Shown here in pieces: positions 53,012 through 61,926 of a stretch of DNA of 64,000 bases. The stretch is taken from positions 1-64,000 of the forward strand of contig NZ_MUHD01000011.1 in NCBI RefSeq assembly GCF_002217395.1, read 5' to 3'. How positions within the stretch are numbered: the first letter of the stretch is position 1; every line of letters starts with the position of its first letter. The stretch comes from Flavobacterium plurextorum. GTDB lineage: Bacteria; Bacteroidota; Bacteroidia; Flavobacteriales; Flavobacteriaceae. The notes under the pieces were generated by a model. It was given only the letters and a program-made list of their open reading frames with translations. It had not been told where the DNA came from and searched no databases. Made by a program: the position numbers and the translations under genes.

Positions 53012-53479
53012 ATGAACTTATTACCACAAGAAAAATTTGACACTCTTGGTTTGTCTTTACCGCCAGCGCCTCAGCCTTTGGGTATTTACAAACCCTATTT
53101 AGTTGATGGTAAATATTTATACCTTTCAGGTCACGGTCCTGTTAGAGACGACAAATCCTTAATTATTGGCCGAATTGGCGATGATATGGATATCGAAGAA
53201 GGAAAATTAGCAGCAAGGCAAGTCGGACTAACCATGCTTTCAACAATAGTAACCAATTTTGGGAGTCTGAACAAAGTAAAAAGAGTCATAAAAGTACTTG
53301 GAATGGTGAACTGCAATGGCGATTTTTTAAGACATCCCTATGTAATAAACGGCTGCAGTGAATTGTTTGCGGAAGTTTGGGGACAAGAAAACGGAATTGG
53401 AGTACGAAGCGCTGTAGGAATGGGTTCTTTACCTGATAATATTCCTGTAGAAGTTGAAGCTGTTTTCGAATTATATTAG
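53012..53479 (+). CDS. RidA/YjgF-family enamine/imine deaminase-like protein
   Basis: 155 aa. The start LGLSLPPAPQPLGIYKPYL and the block LYLSGHGPV are typical of the longer YjgF-like subgroup. RidA hydrolyses reactive enamine/imine products of PLP-dependent dehydratases such as 2-aminoacrylate. It sits upstream of a PLP-dependent D-threonine aldolase / D-serine dehydratase-type gene in the same gene cluster, a sensible partner. Confidence 0.88.
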   Translation: MNLLPQEKFDTLGLSLPPAPQPLGIYKPYLVDGKYLYLSGHGPVRDDKSLIIGRIGDDMDIEEGKLAARQVGLTMLSTIVTNFGSLNKVKRVIKVLGMVNCNGDFLRHPYVINGCSELFAEVWGQENGIGVRSAVGMGSLPDNIPVEVEAVFELY

Positions 53480-53493
53480 ATTAAAAAAATTAG

Positions 53494-53736
53494 CCCGCAG
53501 ATTAAACGGATTGGCACAGATTATTTTTTTTTAAACACATAGAAACATAGATTTTTTAGCTGAACATTAAGAGGAAGTAAAAAAAGCCAGCTTTTACACA
53601 TAGCTATGTTTGTTAATGCAAGTGAAACGTTTTTTATACGGTTTCGAAAACTATGTTTCTATGTGTTCAAAAAAAAATAAGCGCTACGTTTAAAATCCTT
53701 TTAATCAGTAATCCCGATAGCTATCGGGAGTGGCAA
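53494..53736. repeat. nested intergenic palindromic repeats
   Basis: Three layers. The outer part (CGCAGATTAAACGGATT at the left, AATCCTTTTAATC and GTGGCAAA at the right) belongs to the family seen at 3146 and 3616. Inside is a perfect 17-bp inverted repeat, AACACATAGAAACATAG (53534-53550) with CTATGTTTCTATGTGTT (53651-53667). CCCGATAGCTATCGGG (53713-53728) is a perfect 16-bp palindrome. No gene occurs in this 269-bp gap. Confidence 0.8.
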
Positions 53737-53748
53737 AAAACAAAAAAT

Positions 53749-54777
53749 ATGAATACAACACCACAAACTAGAATTGCAACTTTTGGAGAGTTATTACTCC
53801 GAATGAATGTTGCTGATGGAAACCGATTTACGCAGGCCAATGAAATAAAAATTCACGTAGGCGGCGCCGAAGCAAATGTTTGTGTTTTACTTTCTCAACT
53901 CGGAATTCAAACCGATTATATTACCCGACTGCCGCAAAATGATTTGGCACAATTAGCTTTAAACGAACTTCAAAAATACAATGTTAATACTTCAAAATGT
54001 GTTTATGGCGGAGAACGTTTAGGTTTATATTTTGTTGAATCTGGCAATCAAATCAGACAATCTCAGGTAATTTACGACCGAAGTAATTCCTCTTTTTCAA
54101 CCATTCAAAAAGATCAAATTGACTGGAATAAAGTTTTAGAAGATGTTACGCATTTTCACTGGTCAGGAATAAGTCCGGGAGTTTCAAACGAAGCTGGTTT
54201 AGCCTGCAAAGAAGCAATTCTTGCAGCGCACAGAAAAGGACTGCCTATTTCATCTGATTTTAATTATCGCTCGAAATTATGGCAATACGGAAAACATCCT
54301 TCTGAAGTTATGCCCGATTTACTTCAATACAGCACAATTACAGTAGCCGATTTAGATGCCATTGAAATTTATTTCGGAATCAAAACCGATATAAATGAAT
54401 CCGATGAAAATCGTTTTAAAAAAACATTTGAGTTATTAAAAGAAAAAATGCCCTACCTAAAAACATTAGCAATGAGTTTTAGAAAATCCGAAGGACAGGC
54501 ACATCTGTACAAAGGATTATTGATTCATGAAGGCAATTTTTTCCAAACTCAAGAACACAAAATACATGTTGTAACAGACCAAATTGGTTCTGGAGATGCT
54601 TTCAATGCGGGATTATTATACGGATTATCCAATAAATTATCTGGGCAAGAATGTATTGAATGGGCAACAGCCTGCGGCGTAATCAAACAAAGTATACATG
54701 GCGATTTTGCAATAAGCAGCAACGCCGAAATAAGTCATTTTATTAAAAACGGCTCAAGTAACAGAATTAATAGATAA
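53749..54777 (+). CDS. PfkB-family sugar kinase (probable 2-keto-3-deoxygluconate kinase)
   Basis: 342 aa from the ATG at 53749. The frame is open to 53653, but that stretch reads through the intergenic palindromes and is not real. Signatures are TFGELLLRMN, GGAEANVCVLLSQLG and the catalytic DQIGSGDAFNAGLL with Asp283. Sugar-acid kinases of this type act on KDG. It is followed 9 bp later by the KDPG/KHG aldolase, the enzyme that would use its product. Confidence 0.9.
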   Translation: MNTTPQTRIATFGELLLRMNVADGNRFTQANEIKIHVGGAEANVCVLLSQLGIQTDYITRLPQNDLAQLALNELQKYNVNTSKCVYGGERLGLYFVESGNQIRQSQVIYDRSNSSFSTIQKDQIDWNKVLEDVTHFHWSGISPGVSNEAGLACKEAILAAHRKGLPISSDFNYRSKLWQYGKHPSEVMPDLLQYSTITVADLDAIEIYFGIKTDINESDENRFKKTFELLKEKMPYLKTLAMSFRKSEGQAHLYKGLLIHEGNFFQTQEHKIHVVTDQIGSGDAFNAGLLYGLSNKLSGQECIEWATACGVIKQSIHGDFAISSNAEISHFIKNGSSNRINR

Positions 54778-54786
54778 AATAAGAAT

Positions 54787-55434
54787 ATGTACAGCATTTT
54801 AAAAACGCAAGGTGTACTTCCGTTAGTAACCCAAATCGACATCGAAACTGCCCAAATAATATTACGATCAGCGGCTGATGCTGGCATTAAAATTATTGAG
54901 TTTGCTGCGCGTTCAAATGACTCTAAAGAAGTTTTCAGCCAAATGGTAAACTTTAAAAAAGCGAACAATTTAAACATTAAAATAGCTGTTGGATCTATTT
55001 TGACTATTGAAGATGCAGAGACCTACCATAAACTAGGAGCTGATTGCATTGTATGTCCGCATACTGATTTAGAAATTGGCAATTACTGTATTAAAAATAA
55101 CATTTACTGGATTCCAGGAGCCGCTACATTAAACGAAATTCTTTATGCCAACAAACAAGGAGCAGAAATAGTAAAGCTATTTCCTGCTGATAAAATTGGA
55201 GGATCAGGATATGTAAAAGCAATAAAAGCACCATTTCCGAACTTAAAAATAATGCCGACTGGAGGCGTAACTTTAGAAGAAAGTAATTTAAAATCTTGGT
55301 TTAAATCTGGAGTTGTATGCGTTGGAATTGGTTCAAACTTATTTTCAAAAGAAATGCTGCAGCATTTAACTTATGATCAATCGCTCGAAGCATTTCAAAA
55401 TTTAATTGAAATAATCGAAAAAATAAGAAACTAG
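54787..55434 (+). CDS. eda: KDPG / KHG aldolase (2-dehydro-3-deoxy-phosphogluconate aldolase)
   Basis: 215-aa class I aldolase. The Schiff-base lysine is Lys130 in VKLFPADKIG, with general-acid/base Glu38 in IIEFAARS. Other family blocks are GAATLNEILYA and PTGGVTLEE. It splits KDPG into pyruvate and glyceraldehyde-3-phosphate, or the 4-hydroxy analogue. It comes directly after the sugar kinase and 3 bp before the D-TA-type gene. Confidence 0.93.
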   Translation: MYSILKTQGVLPLVTQIDIETAQIILRSAADAGIKIIEFAARSNDSKEVFSQMVNFKKANNLNIKIAVGSILTIEDAETYHKLGADCIVCPHTDLEIGNYCIKNNIYWIPGAATLNEILYANKQGAEIVKLFPADKIGGSGYVKAIKAPFPNLKIMPTGGVTLEESNLKSWFKSGVVCVGIGSNLFSKEMLQHLTYDQSLEAFQNLIEIIEKIRN

Positions 55435-55437
55435 ATT

Positions 55438-56553
55438 ATGCAAAAAAAATGGTGGAAAATTAATTCCGAAACTCAACTTGATACCCCATATCTGGCAGTG
55501 TACGAAGATCGTCTCCGCTGTAATATTGAATATCTGATAAGTTTGGTAAAAGGAGACACTCAAAAGCTTCGCCCTCATATCAAAACACATAAAATAGGCG
55601 AAATTCTTGAGTTGTTTAAAATTTACAATATCAAAAAAGTAAAATGCGCTACAATAGCAGAGGCAGAACTTGCTGCCATACACCAAGTTCCAGATGTACT
55701 TCTTGCCTATCAGCCGGTTGGTCTTAAAGCTGACCGATGGATTTTACTTATTCAAAAATATCCAGAAGTTCATTTTTCTACCATTGTCGACAATTTAGAA
55801 TCAGCAAAAACATTAAATGAAACCGCTTTAGAACACAATTTAAATCTCACCATTTATCTGGATTTAAATACTGGAATGAACAGAACAGGAATCGCTGTTT
55901 CTGAAAATTGGGGCGCTTTAGTAAAAAAAATTATTCAGTTAAAAAATATCAATTTGGCTGGCATTCATATTTATGATGGTCATTTGAAAGGCAGTATCGA
56001 ACAGCGAAAAGACGCAGCTCAAGAATCCTTTACAAAAATCACTAATGAAATTGAAAAGCTACAGCAAAATCTAGATTACGAATTAAAAATTGTTGCCGGC
56101 GGATCAAATACATTCCCATTTTATGCCCATCAGGAAAATGTAGAATGCAGTCCCGGTACTTTTGTTTTTTGGGATGCCAATTATCAAACCAATTTACCCG
56201 AACAATTATTTAAACCTGCGCTGGTTATAGTTGGAACAATTATTTCAAAACCTACTACATCAACTTTTTGCATTGATATTGGATATAAAGCAGTTTCTTC
56301 AGAAAACCCAATTGATAAAAGATTAGTAATCTTAAATGATGAAGATTTAATTCCTGTTTCCCATTCAGAAGAACATTTGATTATAGAAAACAAAGGCCAA
56401 AATGATTATAAAATTGGCGATACGATTTACGCACTTCCTTATCATGTTTGTCCAACCTGCGCTTTGTATGATACTGTTCAGGTAATAAATAAAGAAAACC
56501 GTATTTGCGACCAATGGCAGGTTGCAGCAAGAAGCAGAACAATTAATATCTAG
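55438..56553 (+). CDS. D-threonine aldolase / D-serine dehydratase-type PLP- and zinc-dependent enzyme
   Basis: 371 aa with an alanine-racemase-type N-terminal barrel. The PLP lysine is Lys49 in LRPHIKTHK and the zinc pair is H336 and C338 in YHVCPTC, as in eukaryotic-type D-serine dehydratase. The family includes D-serine dehydratase, D-threonine aldolase and D-glucosaminate dehydratase. The latter would give 2-keto-3-deoxygluconate, the kinase substrate upstream. The exact substrate is inferred, not seen. Confidence 0.92.
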   Translation: MQKKWWKINSETQLDTPYLAVYEDRLRCNIEYLISLVKGDTQKLRPHIKTHKIGEILELFKIYNIKKVKCATIAEAELAAIHQVPDVLLAYQPVGLKADRWILLIQKYPEVHFSTIVDNLESAKTLNETALEHNLNLTIYLDLNTGMNRTGIAVSENWGALVKKIIQLKNINLAGIHIYDGHLKGSIEQRKDAAQESFTKITNEIEKLQQNLDYELKIVAGGSNTFPFYAHQENVECSPGTFVFWDANYQTNLPEQLFKPALVIVGTIISKPTTSTFCIDIGYKAVSSENPIDKRLVILNDEDLIPVSHSEEHLIIENKGQNDYKIGDTIYALPYHVCPTCALYDTVQVINKENRICDQWQVAARSRTINI

Positions 56554-56681
56554 CAGCAGAAAAAGTAGAATAAAGAAAAAAGAATAGAAAATAGAGCGAA
56601 GAAGAAAGAGAATAGACCTCATAATAACAATTGTCTAAAGAACCTCTGAGCCTTTGAACCTTTGTGCCTTAAAAAAAAAAT

Positions 56682-57752
56682 ATGTTTATAATAGACGCCC
56701 ATTTAGACCTGAGCATGAATGCAATGGAATGGAATAGAGATTTACGAAATGATGTTACCACTTTGCGTCATTTAGAAAAAGGAATGAGTGATAAACCAGA
56801 TCGTGAACGCGCAACGGTTTCATTTCCCGATTTACGAAAAGGAAACATTGGAATTGTGGTTGCTACTCAAATTGCAAGATTTGTAAAACCTGACAGTATT
56901 ATTCCGGGTTGGAATTCTCCTGAACAAGCTTGGGCACAAACGCAAGGACAGCTTACTTGGTACAAAACCATGGAAGAAGCGGGAGAAATGACACAAATTA
57001 CAGATAAAAAATCGCTTCAAAAACAAATTGATTTATGGAATGACGGCACTCCAAATGACAAAAAACCAATTGGTTATATTTTGAGTTTAGAAGGTGCTGA
57101 TTCTATTATTGACATTTCTTATTTAGAAAAAGCATACAATTACGGATTACGAGCTATTGGCCCAGCACATTACGGTCCGGGCAGATACGCAAACGGAACA
57201 GATGCAACAGGAAAAATGAATCAAAACGGGCTTGATTTATTGAAAGAAATGGAACGTTTAAACATTATTTTGGACGCAACTCATTTGTGCGACGATGCTT
57301 TCTGGCAGGCTTTAGATCATTATAATGGTCCAGTTTGGGCAAGTCATAACAACTGCCGAAGTTTGGTTGATCACAATCGTCAATACAGCGATGAAATGGT
57401 TAAAGCTTTAGTTTCTAGAGGAGCCGTTATTGGAGGTGCTTTAGATGCATGGATGCTGGTTCCGAATTGGCAAAGAGGTGTTTCGATGCCTTTAGAAATG
57501 AATTGCAATTTAGAAACCGTTTTTAAACACATGGATCACATTTGTCAATTGGCTGGAAATGCAAATCACATTGGTGTAGGTTCAGATTTGGACGGTGCTT
57601 TTGGTACAGAACAATCTCCGTATGATTTAAATACAATAGCCGATTTGCAGAAATTGGTCTTGATCTTTAAAAACAACGGATATTCTGATGCAGATTTAGA
57701 CAAAATTTTTCACCAGAACTGGATTAATTTTTTAATGAAGAATTGGGATTAA
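56682..57752 (+). CDS. peptidase family M19 (renal dipeptidase-type)
   Basis: 356-aa zinc-dependent amidohydrolase-fold peptidase. Metal ligands appear in IIDAHLDLSMN (HxD), SLEGADSI (Glu), DATHLCDDAFW and ASHNNCRSL (His), and VGSDLDGAFG (Asp). No signal peptide is visible, so it is probably cytoplasmic. M19 members cleave dipeptides with a D-residue or act as D-aminoacylases, which matches a D-amino-acid theme. Its stop overlaps that of the convergent DeoR gene by 4 bp. Confidence 0.92.
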   Translation: MFIIDAHLDLSMNAMEWNRDLRNDVTTLRHLEKGMSDKPDRERATVSFPDLRKGNIGIVVATQIARFVKPDSIIPGWNSPEQAWAQTQGQLTWYKTMEEAGEMTQITDKKSLQKQIDLWNDGTPNDKKPIGYILSLEGADSIIDISYLEKAYNYGLRAIGPAHYGPGRYANGTDATGKMNQNGLDLLKEMERLNIILDATHLCDDAFWQALDHYNGPVWASHNNCRSLVDHNRQYSDEMVKALVSRGAVIGGALDAWMLVPNWQRGVSMPLEMNCNLETVFKHMDHICQLAGNANHIGVGSDLDGAFGTEQSPYDLNTIADLQKLVLIFKNNGYSDADLDKIFHQNWINFLMKNWD

Positions 57753-58525
57753 ACAAAAACTAAACTTGGAACTGCCTTCTTATACGCTTGTAATTTTTCG
57801 TCGTTAGGATCAACTTCTGTAACAACGTAATCTACCTCAGATAAGTTGGCAATTTTCATTTTTAGAACCGTATCTAATTTTTCAGAAATAGTAAGAATCG
57901 CTGTTTTTTCAGAAGCCTGGATCATTGCTTTTTTTACCTGAACCGTTTCCCAATCTGAATCTGAGAAACCGCCTTCAACGTCTAAAGCATTTGTTCCCAA
58001 TATTAACAAATCAACTTTAATATTAGCCAATTGATTATAAACATCGCCGCTCACACACATTTGGCTGTAAGATGAAATACTGCCGCCAATCATTATAATT
58101 TTAACATTAGGTTTGTCTAGAAGTTCAACTGCAGACAAAACAGTAACAGTAAAAATGGTCAAGTTTAAGTAATCAGGAATTAAGCGGATAAACTCTCTAA
58201 TTGTTGTACCGCCGCCCAATAACAAAACCATTCCATCGCGAAGCAACCCTATTGTTTTTTGTGCAATAATTTGTTTAGACTCGCCTGCATAAGTTTGATT
58301 TGATGAAGAATGGTGATAGGCTTTTGTCATTGCACCGCCTTTCACTTTTATCAATAACGATTCAGATTCAAGTTCATTAACATCACGTCTAACAGTATCT
58401 TCCGAAACAAACAATTTTACCGATAGTGTTTCAAAACTTACACGGGTATGTAGATTTATCTCTTTTAAAATAAGATTTTTACGTTCTTCCTTCGTGTAAT
58501 TTACCAACTCATTATCATTATTCAT
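57749..58525 (-). CDS. DeoR/GlpR-family transcriptional regulator
   Basis: 258 aa. N-terminal winged HTH: ERKNLILKEINLHTRVSFE, then LSVKLFVSEDTVRRDVNEL with the DeoR recognition helix. The C-terminal sugar-phosphate sensor domain has VLLLGGGTTIREFIRLIP. Such regulators usually respond to phosphorylated sugar intermediates. It lies between the M19 gene and the GH20 gene and likely controls the locus, through the TTGCA-N7-TGCAA sites. Confidence 0.92.
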   Translation of the reverse strand: MNNDNELVNYTKEERKNLILKEINLHTRVSFETLSVKLFVSEDTVRRDVNELESESLLIKVKGGAMTKAYHHSSSNQTYAGESKQIIAQKTIGLLRDGMVLLLGGGTTIREFIRLIPDYLNLTIFTVTVLSAVELLDKPNVKIIMIGGSISSYSQMCVSGDVYNQLANIKVDLLILGTNALDVEGGFSDSDWETVQVKKAMIQASEKTAILTISEKLDTVLKMKIANLSEVDYVVTEVDPNDEKLQAYKKAVPSLVFV

Positions 58526-58546
58526 GCAAATTCATTTTTATAAAAA

Positions 58547-58554
58547 CAAAGGTA
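58547..58554 (-). promoter_or_regulatory. -7 element of the deoR-type gene
   Basis: Read on the minus strand as TACCTTTG, matching TAnnTTTG, 21 bp upstream of the ATG. A 13-bp palindrome GCAATATTATTGC (58565-58577) lies just upstream, which could allow autoregulation. Confidence 0.5.
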
Positions 58555-58650
58555 AACAATAAATGCAATATTATTGCGAAACAAATTATAACAGAAAGTA
58601 ACCAAAAAGTTAATTAGCCTATTACAAAGACATTTAAACAAATTTTAGTT

Positions 58651-58667
58651 TTGCATATTTTTTGCAA
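58651..58667. promoter_or_regulatory. candidate DeoR operator at the GH20 promoter
   Basis: TTGCA-N7-TGCAA palindrome (58651-58655 and 58663-58667), 18 bp upstream of the -7 box, the same layout as at susC. Confidence 0.6.
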
Positions 58668-58685
58668 AAAGCATCTCATAAACTT

Positions 58686-58693
58686 TAAATTTG
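58686..58693 (+). promoter_or_regulatory. -7 element of the GH20 promoter
   Basis: TAAATTTG, an exact TAnnTTTG match, 23 bp upstream of the ATG at 58717. Confidence 0.6.
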
Positions 58694-58716
58694 TTTTATA
58701 AATCAAGAAAACGACC

Positions 58717-61020
58717 ATGCAAAAAAGTATCCTTTTATTTTTAATGATTTGCTGTTTCTTCGGAAATGCCCAAAACTCATCCAATAACAATACAATAATC
58801 CCAGAACCAAACTTTTACAAAGTTACTGGAGACAGTATTCGAATTAACGGATTGATAAAAGTTGTTTTTAAAGACAATAAATTCAGCACTAAAGAAAAAA
58901 GGACAGCTTCGATTTTTGAATCGGTTGTAAACTCCAATGTATCCAATAAAAAAAGCAATATTGAAGTTTTATTTATTGCCCAAACTCCAAGTTCATCGGA
59001 AAAAAGAGAAGCTTACAAAATCAATATAACTTCAAAAAAAATAACAGTTACCGGAAGCGAAGAAGGATTGTTCTATGCTGTTCAGAGTTTATTGCAGCTG
59101 CTCCCAAACCAACCTAAAAATCAGGAAATAAAACTTCCTTGCGTAACTATCGAGGACGAACCAAGATATACGTATCGCGGATTACATTTAGATGTTTGCC
59201 GTCACTTTTTCACCGTTGATGTTATAAAAGATTTTATAGCACAAATGTCTTATTATAAATTAAATAATTTCCATTGGCACTTAACTGACGATCAAGGCTG
59301 GAGAATCGAGATAAAAAAATATCCAAAACTAACCGAAGTAGGATCAAAAAGAGCCCAGACTTTAGTTGGAAATAAGTTTGAAAGATTCCCTTATTTTTTT
59401 GATGGAAATCCATACGGAGGTTTTTACACACAGGAAGAAATCAAGGACGTTGTAAAATTTGCCGAAGAACATTATGTTAACATCATTCCTGAAATCGAAA
59501 TGCCGGGACACGCAACAGCTGCCGTAACTGCGTATCCTAATTTATCATGCTTTCCTGATCGCCCATATAAAGTTGTTGAATATTGGGGTGTTTTTGAAGA
59601 TATATTCTGTGCCGGAAAAGAAGAAACTTTTACATTTTTAGAAGATGTTTTAACTGAGGTTATGGCTTTGTTTCCGAGTAAATATATTCATATTGGCGGA
59701 GATGAATGTCCAAAAGCAAGATGGAAAGAATGTCCAAACTGCCAGAAAAAAATCAAAGAACTAGGCATAAAAGACGAACATGAATTGCAAACGTATTTAA
59801 CAACCAGAATTGAAAAATTCCTAAATGCAAACGGCAGACAAATTTTAGGCTGGGATGAAATGCTTGAAGGCGGACTGGCTCCAAATGCAGCTGTAATGTC
59901 TTGGCGTGGAGAATCTGGCGGTATCAGCGCCGCCAAGCAAAAACATTTTGTTATCATGAATCCTGAACAATTTTTATATCTGGATTACAATCAAGGCTAC
60001 TCTCCACAAGAACCGCTTACTGTTGGAAGACTAGTAACTGTCGAAAAAATCTACAACTATAACCCAACTCCTGTTGACAGTTTAACAATTGATGAACAGA
60101 AATATATTTTGGGAGTTCAATCTAATCTTTGGTCTGAATATTTGACGAGTCCAGCCAAATTAAACTACCAAATTTATCCCCGAGTATTTGCTTTGGCTGA
60201 AATTGCCTGGACAAAACCTCAAAATAAAAACTACAATAGTTTCATCTTAAACCGAATGCCGCATCATTTAGAAAAACTAGAATCGCAAAAACGATTGTAT
60301 AAAGTTCCAGTACCATTTGGAGCAGAAGAAACGGCGTTAATTGCATCAAAATATATTCTAGATCTAAAGCCTACTATTAAAAACGGACAGATTTTTTATA
60401 CAATTGACGGTTATAATCCAGATGAAACCGCTGCACTTTATGAAAAACCTGTAACGATAAACATTCCAAAAGGAGAATATAGAACTATAAAAACTGTTCA
60501 AATAAGTCCGAGCGGAAGAAAGAGTTCTATTAATAAAATAATAGTCAAAAATCCTGATTTAAAAACTGCTCTCTTTATAAAACCAACAAAACAAGGTTTA
60601 AAGTTTGATTATTATACTGGAAAATTGTTCCAGCAAGTGCAAGATTTAGAATTGGCAAAACCCATTAATTCTGGAATTCTTGAAGGTAAAATCAGCAGCG
60701 AGAAATGGAAAACGAAATTGGAGCGTTATATCGGCTTAAAATTTAACGGATATATCTACATTCCAGAAACAGCAAATTACACCTTTTCAACGCTTTCAGA
60801 CGACGGATCAAAGCTTTTTATAGATGATGAACTAATTGTTGATAACGACGGTATTCATTGGCTCAATGAAGCTTATGGAGTCGTAAAATTGGAGAAAGGT
60901 TTCCACAAAATAAACATAAGCTATTTTGACCAGATTGGAGGAACAACTTTAAACTGTTTCATACAACAAGAAGGAAAAGAAAAACAAGAAATAAATGCTT
61001 CACAATTATTTTATGAATAG
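58717..61020 (+). CDS. GH20 beta-N-acetylhexosaminidase with C-terminal PA14 domain
   Basis: 767 aa with a signal peptide (cleavage about GNAQ). The GH20 N-terminal domain is followed by the catalytic barrel with the Asp-Glu pair D329/E330 in IGGDECPKARW and HWHLTDDQGW upstream. The C-terminal third has a PA14 domain with YIGLKFNGYIYIPE and TLSDDGSKLFIDDELI. It releases GlcNAc or GalNAc from glycans; PA14 probably binds the polymer. It has its own promoter with an operator-like palindrome and is divergent from the DeoR gene. Confidence 0.95.
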   Translation: MQKSILLFLMICCFFGNAQNSSNNNTIIPEPNFYKVTGDSIRINGLIKVVFKDNKFSTKEKRTASIFESVVNSNVSNKKSNIEVLFIAQTPSSSEKREAYKINITSKKITVTGSEEGLFYAVQSLLQLLPNQPKNQEIKLPCVTIEDEPRYTYRGLHLDVCRHFFTVDVIKDFIAQMSYYKLNNFHWHLTDDQGWRIEIKKYPKLTEVGSKRAQTLVGNKFERFPYFFDGNPYGGFYTQEEIKDVVKFAEEHYVNIIPEIEMPGHATAAVTAYPNLSCFPDRPYKVVEYWGVFEDIFCAGKEETFTFLEDVLTEVMALFPSKYIHIGGDECPKARWKECPNCQKKIKELGIKDEHELQTYLTTRIEKFLNANGRQILGWDEMLEGGLAPNAAVMSWRGESGGISAAKQKHFVIMNPEQFLYLDYNQGYSPQEPLTVGRLVTVEKIYNYNPTPVDSLTIDEQKYILGVQSNLWSEYLTSPAKLNYQIYPRVFALAEIAWTKPQNKNYNSFILNRMPHHLEKLESQKRLYKVPVPFGAEETALIASKYILDLKPTIKNGQIFYTIDGYNPDETAALYEKPVTINIPKGEYRTIKTVQISPSGRKSSINKIIVKNPDLKTALFIKPTKQGLKFDYYTGKLFQQVQDLELAKPINSGILEGKISSEKWKTKLERYIGLKFNGYIYIPETANYTFSTLSDDGSKLFIDDELIVDNDGIHWLNEAYGVVKLEKGFHKINISYFDQIGGTTLNCFIQQEGKEKQEINASQLFYE

Positions 61021-61028
61021 ACCACAAA

Positions 61029-61058
61029 AAAACGCATCCGCCTAAGCGGATGCGTTTT
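61029..61058. terminator. bidirectional terminator between GH20 gene and sdhB
   Basis: Stem AAAACGCATCCGC (61029-61041) with GCGGATGCGTTTT (61046-61058) and a 4-nt loop. It works for both converging genes. Confidence 0.85.
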
Positions 61059-61085
61059 CAATATAAACTAAAATTGCGTTCTAAA

Positions 61086-61832
61086 TTATCCTTTCAAACT
61101 TGCTGCTAAATACTCACGGTTCATACGTGCAATATTCTCAAGTGAAATTCCTTTTGGACATTCGATTTCACAAGCTCCTGTATTTGTACAGTTACCAAAA
61201 CCTTCTAAATCCATTTGGTGAACCATGTTTAATACACGGTCAACCGCCTCAACTTTACCTTGCGGTAATAAAGCATATTGAGATACTTTTGCAGAAACGA
61301 ACAACATTGCTGAAGAGTTTTTACAAGTTGCAACACAAGCTCCACAACCAATACAAGCAGCAGCATCAAATGATTTATCTGCATCGTGTTTGTTAATTGG
61401 AATTGTATTTGCGTCAATTGTATTTCCTGAAGTATTTACAGAGATAAATCCTCCTGCGTGTTGAATTCTGTCAAAAGAACTTCTGTCAACAACTAAATCT
61501 TTAATTACTGGGAAAGCTTTTGCTCTAAATGGCTCGATAAAAATCGTATCGCCATCTTTAAACATACGCATGTGTAACTGACAAGTTGTAACTCCTCTGT
61601 CTGGTCCGTGCGCTTCTCCATTGATAAATAAAGAACACATTCCGCAGATTCCTTCACGACAATCGTGGTCAAATGCAACTGGCTCTTCTCCTTTGTTGAT
61701 TAATTGTTCGTTAAGAACATCAAGCATTTCAAGGAAAGACATATCTGGTTCGATTCCATCAATAGGATATTCTACAATCCCTCCTTTATCTTGGGCGTTT
61801 TTTTGACGCCATATTTTTAATGTAAGTTTCAT
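61086..61832 (-). CDS. sdhB: succinate dehydrogenase, iron-sulfur subunit
   Basis: 248 aa. The [2Fe-2S] ligands are in [16 protein letters not shown] with a later Cys in CQLHM. The [4Fe-4S] and [3Fe-4S] motifs are [13 protein letters not shown] and [16 protein letters not shown]. Transfers electrons from the flavoprotein SdhA to the cytochrome b quinone site. The gene order on the minus strand is cytochrome b, sdhA, sdhB, the Bacteroidota type-B complex layout. Confidence 0.97.
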   Translation of the reverse strand: MKLTLKIWRQKNAQDKGGIVEYPIDGIEPDMSFLEMLDVLNEQLINKGEEPVAFDHDCREGICGMCSLFINGEAHGPDRGVTTCQLHMRMFKDGDTIFIEPFRAKAFPVIKDLVVDRSSFDRIQHAGGFISVNTSGNTIDANTIPINKHDADKSFDAAACIGCGACVATCKNSSAMLFVSAKVSQYALLPQGKVEAVDRVLNMVHQMDLEGFGNCTNTGACEIECPKGISLENIARMNREYLAASLKG

Positions 61833-61926
61833 ACCGTTTTCGTTTGAAAGTCATAAAGTCGAAAGTCGAAAGTCGCTTGACACATTTTGCCTTTGGACTT
61901 TAAGACTTTGGCTTTCGACCAAATTC
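61833..61926. repeat. sdhA-sdhB intergenic inverted repeat
   Basis: The 94-bp gap has repeated GAAAGTC units on one side and GACTTT/CTTTCGAC units on the other, giving an imperfect inverted repeat. It could form a stem-loop in the sdh mRNA. Confidence 0.55.

Noticed and set aside
53653..53748. N-terminal extension of the sugar kinase (32 residues)
   Set aside because: The codons come from the intergenic palindrome (PDSYREW is a read-through of it); the natural start is 53749.
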